Assembly: GCF_001439785.1 (NCBI RefSeq)
Contig: NZ_JYLI01000001.1
Span: forward strand, 248,001 to 312,000
Direction: 5' to 3'
Length of the DNA: 64,000 nucleotides
From: Pseudomonas poae
Lineage (GTDB): Bacteria; Pseudomonadota; Gammaproteobacteria; Pseudomonadales; Pseudomonadaceae
Shown here: positions 7,472-16,600 of the stretch, in pieces
How the letters are laid out: each line of letters opens with the position of its first letter
Position numbering within the stretch: the stretch's first letter is position 1
Made by a program: the position numbers and the translations under genes
Notes under the pieces: model-generated
Databases searched by the model: none
Told to the model about the DNA's origin: nothing
Seen by the model: the letters and a program-made list of their open reading frames with translations, nothing else

Positions 7472-10400
7472 AAATTCTTGCCATCCGCCTGAAAAACCTC
7501 GCCTCACTGGCAGGCCCGTTTGAAATCGACTTTACCGCCGAGCCGCTAGCCAGCGCCGGCTTGTTTGCAATCACAGGCCCCACCGGCGCGGGTAAAAGCA
7601 CCCTGCTCGATGCCTTGTGCCTGGCGTTGTTTGGCGCGGTGCCGCGGCTGGGCGACACCGGCCAGGCGAAAATGCCGGATGCCGATACTGACATTTCCAT
7701 TGGCGATCCGCGCACGCTGATCCGTCGCGGCACGGGGGGCGGCTATGCCGAAGTGGATTTTGTCGGCGTCAACGGCCGTCGCTACCGCGCGCGCTGGGAG
7801 GCCAACCGCGCCCGCGACAAGGCCAGTGGCAAGCTGCAGAACAGTCGGCAAAGCCTGCTGGACCTGGACAGCGATCAAGTGCTGGCCAGCCAGAAAACCG
7901 AATACAAAACTCAGCTGGAACTGGCCCTGGGCCTGAACTTCGAGCAGTTCACCCGTGCGGTGCTGCTGGCACAAAGCGAGTTCAGCGCGTTCCTCAAGGC
8001 CAACGACAACGAGCGCAGCGAGCTGCTCGAAAAGCTCACCGACACCGCGCTGTACACCCAGCTTGGTCGCCGCGCCTTCGACAAGACCAAAGACGCGCGA
8101 GACGTACACAAGCAGTTGCAGGATCAAGCCACCGGCATCGTCCCGCTGGCCGCCGAAGCCCGTGCCGAACTGGACCAGCAACTGAGCGACGCACAGCAAC
8201 AGTTAAAGACTCAGCAGGCCCAGCTCAAGCAGCTCGAATTGCAACACACCTGGCTCAAGGAACTGCGCGAATGGCAGGAGCGCCAGCTCAGCGCCACCCA
8301 ACAACTGCAACAGGCACACGCCGAGTGGACAGCCCAGAGCCCGCAACGCCAGGACCTGAACCACCTGGAGCAGTTGGCGCCACAACGTCATCACTTCGCG
8401 CGCCAAGCCGAACTCAATACCTTGCTCACGCCACTGGCCGCGCAGATTCAGCAGCTTATTGAACAGCAACACGCGCTGCATACCCGTCAGCAGCAGGCAC
8501 AGTTGCAACAAACCAGCGCGCAAAGCGCTTTGGCCCATGCCCTGAAAAACCAGGCCGACGCCGCGCCTCTGTTGCGCCAGGCCGTCGAAGAGCAAAGCAC
8601 CCTCGCCCACCTGACTCGCGAACTCGCCAAGCGCACCGAAGAAAAACACCAGCAACAAAGCGCCTGCCATGAAGGCCAGGCCCGGCTCAAAGCCATGCAG
8701 GACAAACACGCCGACGTCGAACAGCGCCTTCAACGCCTGGCCGCCGAGCTTGAACGCAGCGCCGTCCTTGCCCCGCTGAGCGATGCCTGGAACGCCTACC
8801 GCGATCGCCTGCAACAGCTGATGCTGATCGGCAATCGCCTGAGCAAAGGCCAGGCCGAATTGCCCCAGCTGGAACAACGCGCCACTGCCACTGCACAAAC
8901 GTTCGCCGAACAGCGCGAAGCGCTGGACCTGCTGTTTCAGGAAGCCGGCGCCGAACCCCACGCTGTAGCCGAACAGGTGCAACTGCTGGCCAGCCTGCTG
9001 CAAGACAATCGCAAGCAACAGCGCGCCTTCGAAGACCTGACGCGCCTGTGGGACAGCCAGCAGCAGTTGGACCAGCAAGCCGCCGCCCTCACGCAGAAGC
9101 TCGTCGACGCGGCGCAAAAACGCGAGCAACTGAACCAGACCGGCCTGCAAGCCAAGGCCGAACTGGCGGTCGCCGAACAGACCCTCACCGTGACCCGGCA
9201 ACTGCTGGAGCGCCAACGCCTGGCGCGAAGTGCCAGCGTCGAGGAGTTGCGCGAACAGTTACAGGACGACCAGCCCTGCCCCGTGTGCGGCAGCCCTGAA
9301 CACCCGTATCACCAGCCCGAAGCGCTGCTGCACAGCCTGGGTCGCCACGATGAAACCGAAGAGGCCACGGCGCAGAAAGCCGTCGACACGCTCAAGGAAA
9401 AGCTCACCGAGCTGCGCGGTGAGGTCGGCGGCCTGATCGCCCAGCAGAAAGAGTTCCTGCAACAACAGGACCACCTGAGCGCCCAGCATACTGCGCTCAA
9501 GCCGAGCCTTGAGGCGCACCCGCTGGCGGCTTCGCTGTTCAATCAGGAAGCGGCCAAACGCAGTGCCTGGCTGGCCCAGCAGCTCAACCAGTTGACCCAG
9601 AGCATCGGCCAGGACGAACAGCGCCAGGCCGCACTGCTCAACCTGCAACACAATGCCGGGCGCCTGCAACAGCAGCTGCAAAGCGCCCAGGAAGCGAGCC
9701 AGCAAGCGCGCCAACTGATGCTCGACCAGCAACGCGAGCTGGCCAACGACCGCGAACGCCTGGACGAAGAATTGCACGCCTTCGCCAGCCTGTTGCCCGC
9801 CGAAACCCTCGACGGTCTGCGCCGCGATCCGGCGGCAACCTTCATGTTGCTCGACCAGCACGTTAGCCAGCGGCTTGAGCAACTGGGCCATCAACGTGAC
9901 GAACTGGCCGAACAGCAGGCGCGTCAGCAGGCCATCGAGAAAGAGCACACCCATCAGCAGCATCGTGAGCAGCAGCTCGACGCGCTCAGCCAGCAGTTCA
10001 ATGAGCTGGCGACCCAGCAACAGGCCGCCCAGGAAAAACTTGCGACCTTGCTGGGCGACTACGCCAGTGCCGAACACTGGCAACAGCAGCTGGAACAGGC
10101 GGTGGTGCAGTCACGCCAGAGCGAAACCGATGCCAGTCAACAATTGCAGGCCATTCATAACGAGCTGATCCAGTTGGCGGCTGACCTCAAGGCCCGTGAA
10201 GAACGTCAGTCGGCGCTGCACAGCGAACAAGCGGCGCTCGACACACGCTTGAGCGAGTGGCGCGCATTGCATGCCGAGTTGGATGACACCCAACTCACAC
10301 GCCTGCTGGGGTTCGACGACGCTCAGCTCAGTGCGCTGCGCCACCAGGTGCAGGCCAGTGAAAAAGCCGTCGAGCAAGCCAGGGTGTTACTGCAAGAGCG

Positions 10401-11106
10401 CGAACAGCGCCTGGCCGACCATCAGGCTCTGCACAACGGCAACCTGGAAGCCGAACAGCTGGACAGCAACCTCGCAGCCCTGAACCAGCAATTGGCCGAG
10501 GGCGAAAAATGCTGCGCCGAGCTGCGCGCGCGCCAGTCTGAAGACCAGCGCCGCCAGGACGCCAACAGTGCACTGGCCGCGCAAATCACCAAGGCCTATG
10601 AAGAATGGCAACGCTGGGCGCGCCTGAATGCACTGATCGGCTCGGCCACCGGCGACGTGTTCCGCAAACTCGCTCAGGCCTACAACCTCGACCTGTTGGT
10701 GCACCACGCCAACGTGCAGCTGCGCCAACTGGTGCGTCGTTATCGCCTCAAGCGCGGCGGCAGCATGCTCGGGCTGCTGGTGATGGACACGGAGATGGGT
10801 GACGAACTGCGCTCGGTGCATTCGTTGTCTGGCGGCGAGACGTTTCTGGTGTCGCTGGCCCTGGCCCTTGGGCTGGCGTCCATGGCGTCGAGCACGCTGA
10901 AGATTGAGTCGCTGTTTATCGACGAGGGCTTCGGCAGCCTGGACCCGGAGTCGCTGCAACTGGCGATGGACGCGCTGGACGGCTTGCAGGCCCAGGGCCG
11001 CAAGGTGGCGGTGATTTCCCATGTGCAGGAAATGCACGAGCGCATTCCGGTGCAGATCCAGGTCAAGCGTCAGGGCAACGGCTTGAGCACCCTGGAGGTC
11101 ACGTGA
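7468..11106 (+). CDS. sbcC: Exonuclease subunit SbcC (SMC-like ATPase)
   Basis: 1212 residues. Walker A GPTGAGKST is at residues 37-45. Two very long Gln-rich coiled coils flank the zinc-hook CPVC (C604, C607). The ABC signature SLSGGE (about 1119-1124) and Walker B LFIDEGFGSLD (about 1149-1159) complete the C-terminal half of the nucleotide-binding domain. This is the Rad50-like ATPase partner of SbcD. Start overlaps the sbcD stop, and its own stop overlaps the GTG start of the GST gene, so all three genes probably form one transcript. Confidence 0.95.
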   Translation: MKILAIRLKNLASLAGPFEIDFTAEPLASAGLFAITGPTGAGKSTLLDALCLALFGAVPRLGDTGQAKMPDADTDISIGDPRTLIRRGTGGGYAEVDFVGVNGRRYRARWEANRARDKASGKLQNSRQSLLDLDSDQVLASQKTEYKTQLELALGLNFEQFTRAVLLAQSEFSAFLKANDNERSELLEKLTDTALYTQLGRRAFDKTKDARDVHKQLQDQATGIVPLAAEARAELDQQLSDAQQQLKTQQAQLKQLELQHTWLKELREWQERQLSATQQLQQAHAEWTAQSPQRQDLNHLEQLAPQRHHFARQAELNTLLTPLAAQIQQLIEQQHALHTRQQQAQLQQTSAQSALAHALKNQADAAPLLRQAVEEQSTLAHLTRELAKRTEEKHQQQSACHEGQARLKAMQDKHADVEQRLQRLAAELERSAVLAPLSDAWNAYRDRLQQLMLIGNRLSKGQAELPQLEQRATATAQTFAEQREALDLLFQEAGAEPHAVAEQVQLLASLLQDNRKQQRAFEDLTRLWDSQQQLDQQAAALTQKLVDAAQKREQLNQTGLQAKAELAVAEQTLTVTRQLLERQRLARSASVEELREQLQDDQPCPVCGSPEHPYHQPEALLHSLGRHDETEEATAQKAVDTLKEKLTELRGEVGGLIAQQKEFLQQQDHLSAQHTALKPSLEAHPLAASLFNQEAAKRSAWLAQQLNQLTQSIGQDEQRQAALLNLQHNAGRLQQQLQSAQEASQQARQLMLDQQRELANDRERLDEELHAFASLLPAETLDGLRRDPAATFMLLDQHVSQRLEQLGHQRDELAEQQARQQAIEKEHTHQQHREQQLDALSQQFNELATQQQAAQEKLATLLGDYASAEHWQQQLEQAVVQSRQSETDASQQLQAIHNELIQLAADLKAREERQSALHSEQAALDTRLSEWRALHAELDDTQLTRLLGFDDAQLSALRHQVQASEKAVEQARVLLQEREQRLADHQALHNGNLEAEQLDSNLAALNQQLAEGEKCCAELRARQSEDQRRQDANSALAAQITKAYEEWQRWARLNALIGSATGDVFRKLAQAYNLDLLVHHANVQLRQLVRRYRLKRGGSMLGLLVMDTEMGDELRSVHSLSGGETFLVSLALALGLASMASSTLKIESLFIDEGFGSLDPESLQLAMDALDGLQAQGRKVAVISHVQEMHERIPVQIQVKRQGNGLSTLEVT

Positions 11107-11696
11107 GCGAGGCGCTGCTGTATTCGTTCCGGCGCTGCCCTTATGCAATGCGCGCTCGCATGGCCCTGCGCTACGCCGGGGTGGCGGTGCGCATTGTCGA
11201 GGTGAGCCTGAGGGCCAAGCCGGCTAAAATGCTGGCGCTATCGCCCAAGGGCACGGTGCCGGTATTGAGCGTGGGTGGCCAAGTGATCGATGAAAGCCTG
11301 GCGATCATGCAGTGGGCCCTGGCGCAGCACGACCCGGATGACTGGTTGCGGCAGGATGACCCGGCCGCGCTGGCGTTGATCGCCGAGAATGACCAGGACT
11401 TCAAACATCATTTGAATCGATACAAGTACGCCGAGCGTTACCCGGAGCATCCGATGGAACATTATCGGGCCGAGGGTGAGGTGTTCCTGCAGAAGCTGGA
11501 ACATTTACTGGCGGGGCGTAGCTGCTTGTTGGCCGAGCATTTGAGCCTGGCAGATGTGGCACTGGCACCGTTCGTGCGCCAGTTTGCCCATGTGGATCGC
11601 GAGTGGTTCGCCAGTACGCCCTATATCCGATTACATACCTGGCTGCAGCGCTTTCTGGAATCGCCGCTGTTTGTAGCGGTAATGGCCAAACCCTGA
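11103..11696 (+). CDS. Glutathione S-transferase-like protein
   Basis: 197 residues from a GTG overlapping the sbcC stop. The N-terminal thioredoxin fold has FRRCPYAMRARM (Cys near residue 12), a cis-Pro in GTVPVL, and the glutathione-contacting ES of VIDESLAI. An all-helical GST C-terminal domain follows. The N-terminal Cys and short length resemble omega- or stringent-starvation-like bacterial GSTs. The substrate is unknown, and coupling to sbcCD may be merely organisational. Confidence 0.85.
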   Translation: MSEALLYSFRRCPYAMRARMALRYAGVAVRIVEVSLRAKPAKMLALSPKGTVPVLSVGGQVIDESLAIMQWALAQHDPDDWLRQDDPAALALIAENDQDFKHHLNRYKYAERYPEHPMEHYRAEGEVFLQKLEHLLAGRSCLLAEHLSLADVALAPFVRQFAHVDREWFASTPYIRLHTWLQRFLESPLFVAVMAKP

Positions 11697-11704
11697 GTTC
11701 AAGC

Positions 11705-11884
11705 TTATCGCAGGGTCTTGTGATCGAGGGCGGCATAGAAGTTGGCGCTTTGTTGCAGGTACTTCTGGGTATAGGCGCTGGTGCTGGATTTTTTGTCGGT
11801 GACGTCCACACTGGCAGCCGCTGGCAAGGCAACAGTGGCGGAGACAGCAGAAGCGGCGATGATGGAGAAGAGATTCAAGTTCAT
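11705..11884 (-). CDS. Small exported protein (59 aa)
   Basis: A short ORF with an ATG at 11884 and a GAGGG ribosome-binding site. The translation starts with a strong signal peptide (MNLNLFSIIAASAVSATVALPAAA) and leaves a ~35-residue mature peptide containing DVTDKKSSTSAYTQKY and ending in DHKTLR. No cysteines in the mature part. It resembles the many short periplasmic peptides of pseudomonads whose role is unknown. It converges with the GST gene, with 8 bp between the stops. Confidence 0.7.
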   Translation of the reverse strand: MNLNLFSIIAASAVSATVALPAAASVDVTDKKSSTSAYTQKYLQQSANFYAALDHKTLR

Positions 11885-12014
11885 GGCGGTAACCCTCGTG
11901 TTCGTTTGGTTGAGTGGCCGGGGAAGGCCTTGGGACTCAACTTACGCCCGAGGCGTTGAACCTTGGAAATGCTTTGAAACAGTAGCCGCTATTAACAGAA
12001 TTAATGGAAAAGCT

Positions 12015-12037
12015 CAGGCCCCGCGTTGCGGGGCCTG
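12015..12037 (-). terminator. Rho-independent terminator of the lactonase gene
   Basis: Perfect 10-bp stem CAGGCCCCGC/GCGGGGCCTG with a 3-base loop, just past the lactonase stop. Read on the minus strand it is followed by AGCTTTTCC. Confidence 0.75.
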
Positions 12038-12041
12038 TGGC

Positions 12042-13217
12042 TTATTGACGCACCAGAAACTTGAGGTCGCTGGGCGCATCAATAGGCAGTTTCTGCACGG
12101 TTTTACCCAGCAGGCCGGTCTTCTGGTCGCGCTCGACCACTACGATTTCATTGCTTTTCTGGTTGGCGATCAGCACGAACTTGCCGCTCGGGTCCAGGCT
12201 GAATTCACGCGGGTGGTCGCCCTCGACGGAGCGTTTTTGAATCTGCTTGAGGTGCGCCGTGGCCGGGTCGATGCTGAACACCAGCAACTGATTGGCCGTA
12301 CCGCGATTGCTCACGTACAGGAACTTGCCGTCGCTGGAGGCATGCAACGCTGCACCGGCCTTATCGGTCACCGGCTGGCCAGTGGCGTACTCCACCAGTT
12401 GGGTCTGGGTGAGCTGGCCGTCCTGATAATCGAACACCGCAATCTGGGCACTCATCTCGGTGGTCAGCCAGGCATGCTTGCCGTCGGCGCTGAACAGCAG
12501 GTGACGCGGACCGCTGCCCGCCGGCAGTTGCACCGACGCCGGCTTGGCCGGGGTCAACGGTTGTTCGTGATTGGCCTTGGGGTCGTAGCGGTAGACGAAC
12601 ACCTTGTCGGCACCCAGGTCCTGCACGAACACGTAGTTGCCATCGGGCGACGCCACCACCGAGTGCACATGGTTGGAGGCCTGGCGTTCAGGGTTCACGC
12701 CACTGGCCGGGTGTCCGCTCATTTGCACCGGTGCCGACAGCTTGCCGCTGGCGTCCAGCGGCAGAATCGCCAGGCTGCCGCCCGGATCCTCCAGAACCGA
12801 GTAGTTGGCGACGAACAGATAGCGCCCGTCAGCCGCGATGCTGGAATGGGTCGGCTCATTGCCCAGGCTCTGCACCTGGTTGATCAGGCTGAGCTGATGA
12901 TTCTGCGGGTCAATGCTGTAGCCGCTGACGCGGCCGACCGCGTCCTGCTGGCCCGGGCCATTTTCGTTGACCACGTAGAGGCGCTTCTGGTCTTTGGAAA
13001 GGGTCAGCCAGGACGGATTGGCCGCCTTGGCCGCCAGCACCGGCTTGCCGTTGAACTGGCCGGTGCGGCTGTCGAACTGCAGGCGGTAGATACCTTCGCT
13101 GCTGCCGGCGGTGTAGCTGCCCACCAACAGGTCATGGGTGTCGGCCGGTGCAGCCTGCACCGACATTGCACCGACACTGCCCGCCATCAGCAGCGGCCAG
13201 AATTTACGCATCATCAT
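12042..13217 (-). CDS. Exported 6-phosphogluconolactonase-type beta-propeller protein
   Basis: 391 residues from the first of three consecutive ATGs (13217), which has GAGGA eight bases upstream. It has a signal peptide (MMMRKFWPLLMAGSVGAMSVQA) and then a lactonase-type seven-bladed propeller. Recognisable segments include LLVGSYT near the start, VVNENG, HSSIAADGRYLFVANY, GPRHLLFSADGKHAWLT and HPREFSLDPSGKFVLIANQ. The family (Pgl/YbhE type) hydrolyses 6-phosphogluconolactone in the cytosol, so the signal peptide suggests this member acts on another lactone in the periplasm. Its start overlaps the end of the upstream 96-aa gene by 14 bp. Confidence 0.85.
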   Translation of the reverse strand: MMMRKFWPLLMAGSVGAMSVQAAPADTHDLLVGSYTAGSSEGIYRLQFDSRTGQFNGKPVLAAKAANPSWLTLSKDQKRLYVVNENGPGQQDAVGRVSGYSIDPQNHQLSLINQVQSLGNEPTHSSIAADGRYLFVANYSVLEDPGGSLAILPLDASGKLSAPVQMSGHPASGVNPERQASNHVHSVVASPDGNYVFVQDLGADKVFVYRYDPKANHEQPLTPAKPASVQLPAGSGPRHLLFSADGKHAWLTTEMSAQIAVFDYQDGQLTQTQLVEYATGQPVTDKAGAALHASSDGKFLYVSNRGTANQLLVFSIDPATAHLKQIQKRSVEGDHPREFSLDPSGKFVLIANQKSNEIVVVERDQKTGLLGKTVQKLPIDAPSDLKFLVRQ

Positions 13218-13494
13218 GCTCGTCGTCCTCATCGTTATTGTTGCCGGTGATCGCACTCATGCAGATCAGGCGATGCTCGCCCGAGTCACCGGTCAGGGTC
13301 CAGCTTTGCAGGGTCTGGTCAAAGGTGGCGTGTTCGACCTGCTCCAGGCTGAACGTCCAGCGCTTTTCAGCACGGCCGTCCATGGCGGTGATCTGCAGCT
13401 TTTCTTCTGACAGCTCAAATTCGAAGGCGTGCAACCCGTCGATCTCAAGCATGTCGGCGGTGGTGAGGGCGGTGGTGAGGTTGTCGGCAGTCAT
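13204..13494 (-). CDS. Small acidic protein (96 aa; DUF5629-like?)
   Basis: 96 residues ending in an Asn/Asp/Glu/His-rich tail (GNNNDEDDEHDDA). The middle contains WTFSLEQV and SWTLTGDSGEHRLICMSA. It has no signal peptide and no membrane segment. I tentatively relate it to DUF5629, a Pseudomonas-restricted family, but this needs a profile search. Its last codons overlap the lactonase start, so the two are probably co-transcribed. The acidic, His-containing tail could bind metal, which is speculation. Confidence 0.7.
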   Translation of the reverse strand: MTADNLTTALTTADMLEIDGLHAFEFELSEEKLQITAMDGRAEKRWTFSLEQVEHATFDQTLQSWTLTGDSGEHRLICMSAITGNNNDEDDEHDDA

Positions 13495-13635
13495 TACGCA
13501 TCGGTCATCTGAAAAGGAAGGTGCACATGATAGGCGAGTTCGCGCGTCAGAGGGTGGCGGTAACCGGCTAACGCCCGCACGGCGCGACGGTCCCTAACGT
13601 ACACGGGTCCCCTTCTCTTTCGTAAAGGAATACCC

Positions 13636-16600
13636 GTGACCGATACCTTGATCAAACGCGCCGTAGAGGCCCAGTTCCGCACACGCCCGACCCTGCGAAC
13701 GGTGGTGGCGCAGATGCTCGCCGATCACCTTCAGGAAAAATACCCGCCGCTGACGCTGCCCGTCGCACAGTTGCGTTTGGCGCTGCCCCGTGAGGGCGGC
13801 GGGCGTAGTTTGAGCCCGTTGCTCGAGGTGGCGCTTGAGTACATCGCCACCGGCATTTTCCCTGAGTTCACTGCACGCGACGGACTCGACGCTTACCTGA
13901 GTGATGCCAGCGGCACGCGGTTGAGCTTTGAACACAACGGCACGCGCAGCTATAAGCTGGCGGTGGTCGAAGCGGTCATCCGCGAGTTGCCGTTTATCGT
14001 GCACGTGGGCGTTCAAGACGCGCTGACGGCCTACTGGAATAAGCCCGGCGATGCCGGAGGCAGCCGCTGGCACTGGTTCTCCGCAATCTTGCAGGGCCAG
14101 CTGCGCGCCGCGGCCATCCGCCAGTTGGCCGATGATGTGCCCGCGTTGCAACGACTCATCCACCTGGCCGACTACCCTGCGCGCGAAACCCGCAGCCAGC
14201 GCGCCGGAGCAGAATCTTCGCTGCATGCCTACAGCGTGGAGACCCGCCTGGTTCAGGGCGAAACCCGAGTCACCGTGCAATCGAGCGATATTGTGTTGGT
14301 CGATGGTAAACAGGTATGGCTGTGCGGCCTGTCGGGACGCATCGAAGCGTACCCGAGCCTGGATGCGTTTGGCCAAGCCTGGGGGCGGCGCATGGCACAA
14401 CGGTTCACCGCCGACAGCGTTACCTGGCAACTTTATGAGCCCGACGGCAATATTTTCGAGGTGCAGGCCGCACTGGTGCTCAATGGCCAACTCGAAGACA
14501 TTGCAGCCGTAGACCTGACGCAAGCGATCACGCTGGATCGCCTGGAAGCGCTGTTCGAATCGATCACTGACCCGGCCGCGCAACTGGACGAAGCTGCGGT
14601 TACGCCACCGCCGCCCCTGCAGCGGATCGAAGCCGTCCTGCCCGACTGGCTGCAGCACGCCTCGCCGGACCTGCGTCTGGCCTACCACGGCTGCCTGCTC
14701 GAACAGGCCAGCGCCAGGCGGCTGGACAACGCAAAGACGTGGCTGGAGGGGCTGGACGACATCCGCACGTATGCCCGCCGCCATCTGGACAACCAATTGT
14801 GCCTGGAGCGCAACGCCTGGCTGACCGGAAAACGCAGCTGTGAAACAGACGCTGCGCACTACACCGCCGACCATTTGGAACTGACCTTTAAAGTGCCGTA
14901 CGGCACGCTCAGCGGGGGCTATGTCGAAACGGAGCGCATGAGCCTGGTGGACCTGGCCTTGAAAAATCTGTCCGGCAAGCCGCGCGGCTCCATGACCCTG
15001 CGTGACACCTCCGGGCAGGCCATCGAAGCGTGGTTGACGCCCGACTACGTTGAGCGGCTGGTGCAACGGGTGGACATCGGCCTGAACTACACCCGCTATA
15101 TTCGCCAAGCATTGCTCACCGATACCGACGAGGCGAAGCAACGTAAAAGCAGGTTCATCTCCCAGCGCCCGCTCGAGTTGAAAAGCCAGGCGCTGGAACA
15201 TGCGATCAAGGGCGAAGCGGGATTGACCGCCACGGGCGCCGACTACGTGGCTGCAGTGCTCGCTGCCAGCCGCGTCGAACGGTATGTCGATAACCGCGAA
15301 ATCGTCATGCGCCCACTGGCCTTTCAGCGCAAGCCTGGGGCGAAATCGGATGCGGTGCAGCACATGTTCATCATCGAGGCGCGTAACGGAGAGGACGGCC
15401 CGCACCTGCTGTATCGCCCGACCTACCGCCAGTCACTGCTGCAATTCAGCAGTCGCGAGCGGTTGCTCCAGGCCATCGTGAAACCGGGCGAACTGCAGGA
15501 CAGCGTGCTGGCGTGGCTGGATGAAAACGCTAGAACCGTCTACGACAATGGCGGCTTCAGCGAACCCCATTACGTGCGCATCATCGGCATCGGTGCGGAG
15601 TTCGACCCGTTGCCCGCCGTGCCCGCGCCGGCGACACTGGCTGCGACTGACGATGAAAGCAACGCCGAGCTTCTGCAGTCGCTGACCAACGGCCAACTCA
15701 TGGAGTACCTGTTTACCAGCGAAGCGCGCCAATTGCTGGAGCAGGCGGACCGCGAGTCGACCTCCAATGCCGAAAGCCGTTGGGCGCTGATCCTGGAAGG
15801 CGCGCAACTGGGCTTCAATACCTTATTGATGCTGGTACGCGGCCCGGCAGCAGTGGTGGGATGGTTTGTGCAACTGATCCAGAGTCTTGCCCAGGACTTG
15901 CCGGCCCTGGTCAGCGATGACTCGACTGCGCGGGAACTGGCGTGGATCGACGTACTGCTCAACACCGCCATGGTGCTGGTGCATAAGGCTACGGCATCGC
16001 CAACACCGCAACGTTCGCCGATTGACCAGACGACCCTCGCCCGACTGCCCCTGCGGCGCGCGGCGGACCATGCGGCAAAACCACTGCCCGTGATCAAGCG
16101 TGGGGTGGTCGGCCTGCCCTCCGAACCACCGGGTGGCGGTCGCACGCTGGTTGACTTTGACCATTCACTGGCCGGCGATACCGCATCGGCGCGCCTGCGG
16201 GACAAACTTCTCAACTACAAAGTGGCATGGCCGGACCCTGCGCCCTCTCCCGTCGAAATCGGCGCGCTCAAGGGGCTGTACAAGATAGATCGCGTTTGGC
16301 ACGCGTCGGTGGGCGGGTTGTTGTTCCGGGTCAACATCGTTCCAGGGTTCAACGAAGTGTTTATTGTCCACCCCGAAAAGCCCGCACACCCCGGCATCAG
16401 GCTGAAAACCGATGGCAAGGGCCATTGGACCCTGGATCGCGGGCTGAAGCTGCTGGGCGGCGGCCCCAAACGTCTTGCGCAGCTACGCGAGGAAAACCAG
16501 CGTAAAACGCGTGAAATGGTCGCAAAAATGGAATCGCTCGCCCTGGAAATCACCGAGCAGATGAATGAGTTCAATGCATCGCTGACGCGGATGCAGGCGG

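Noticed and set aside
7468..11106. Repeats within the long Gln-rich region of sbcC
   Set aside because: CAG/CAA codon richness reflects coiled-coil composition, not a tandem DNA repeat.
13594..15405. 603-aa open frame on the minus strand
   Set aside because: Antisense to the DUF6543 gene; translation has no recognisable domain.
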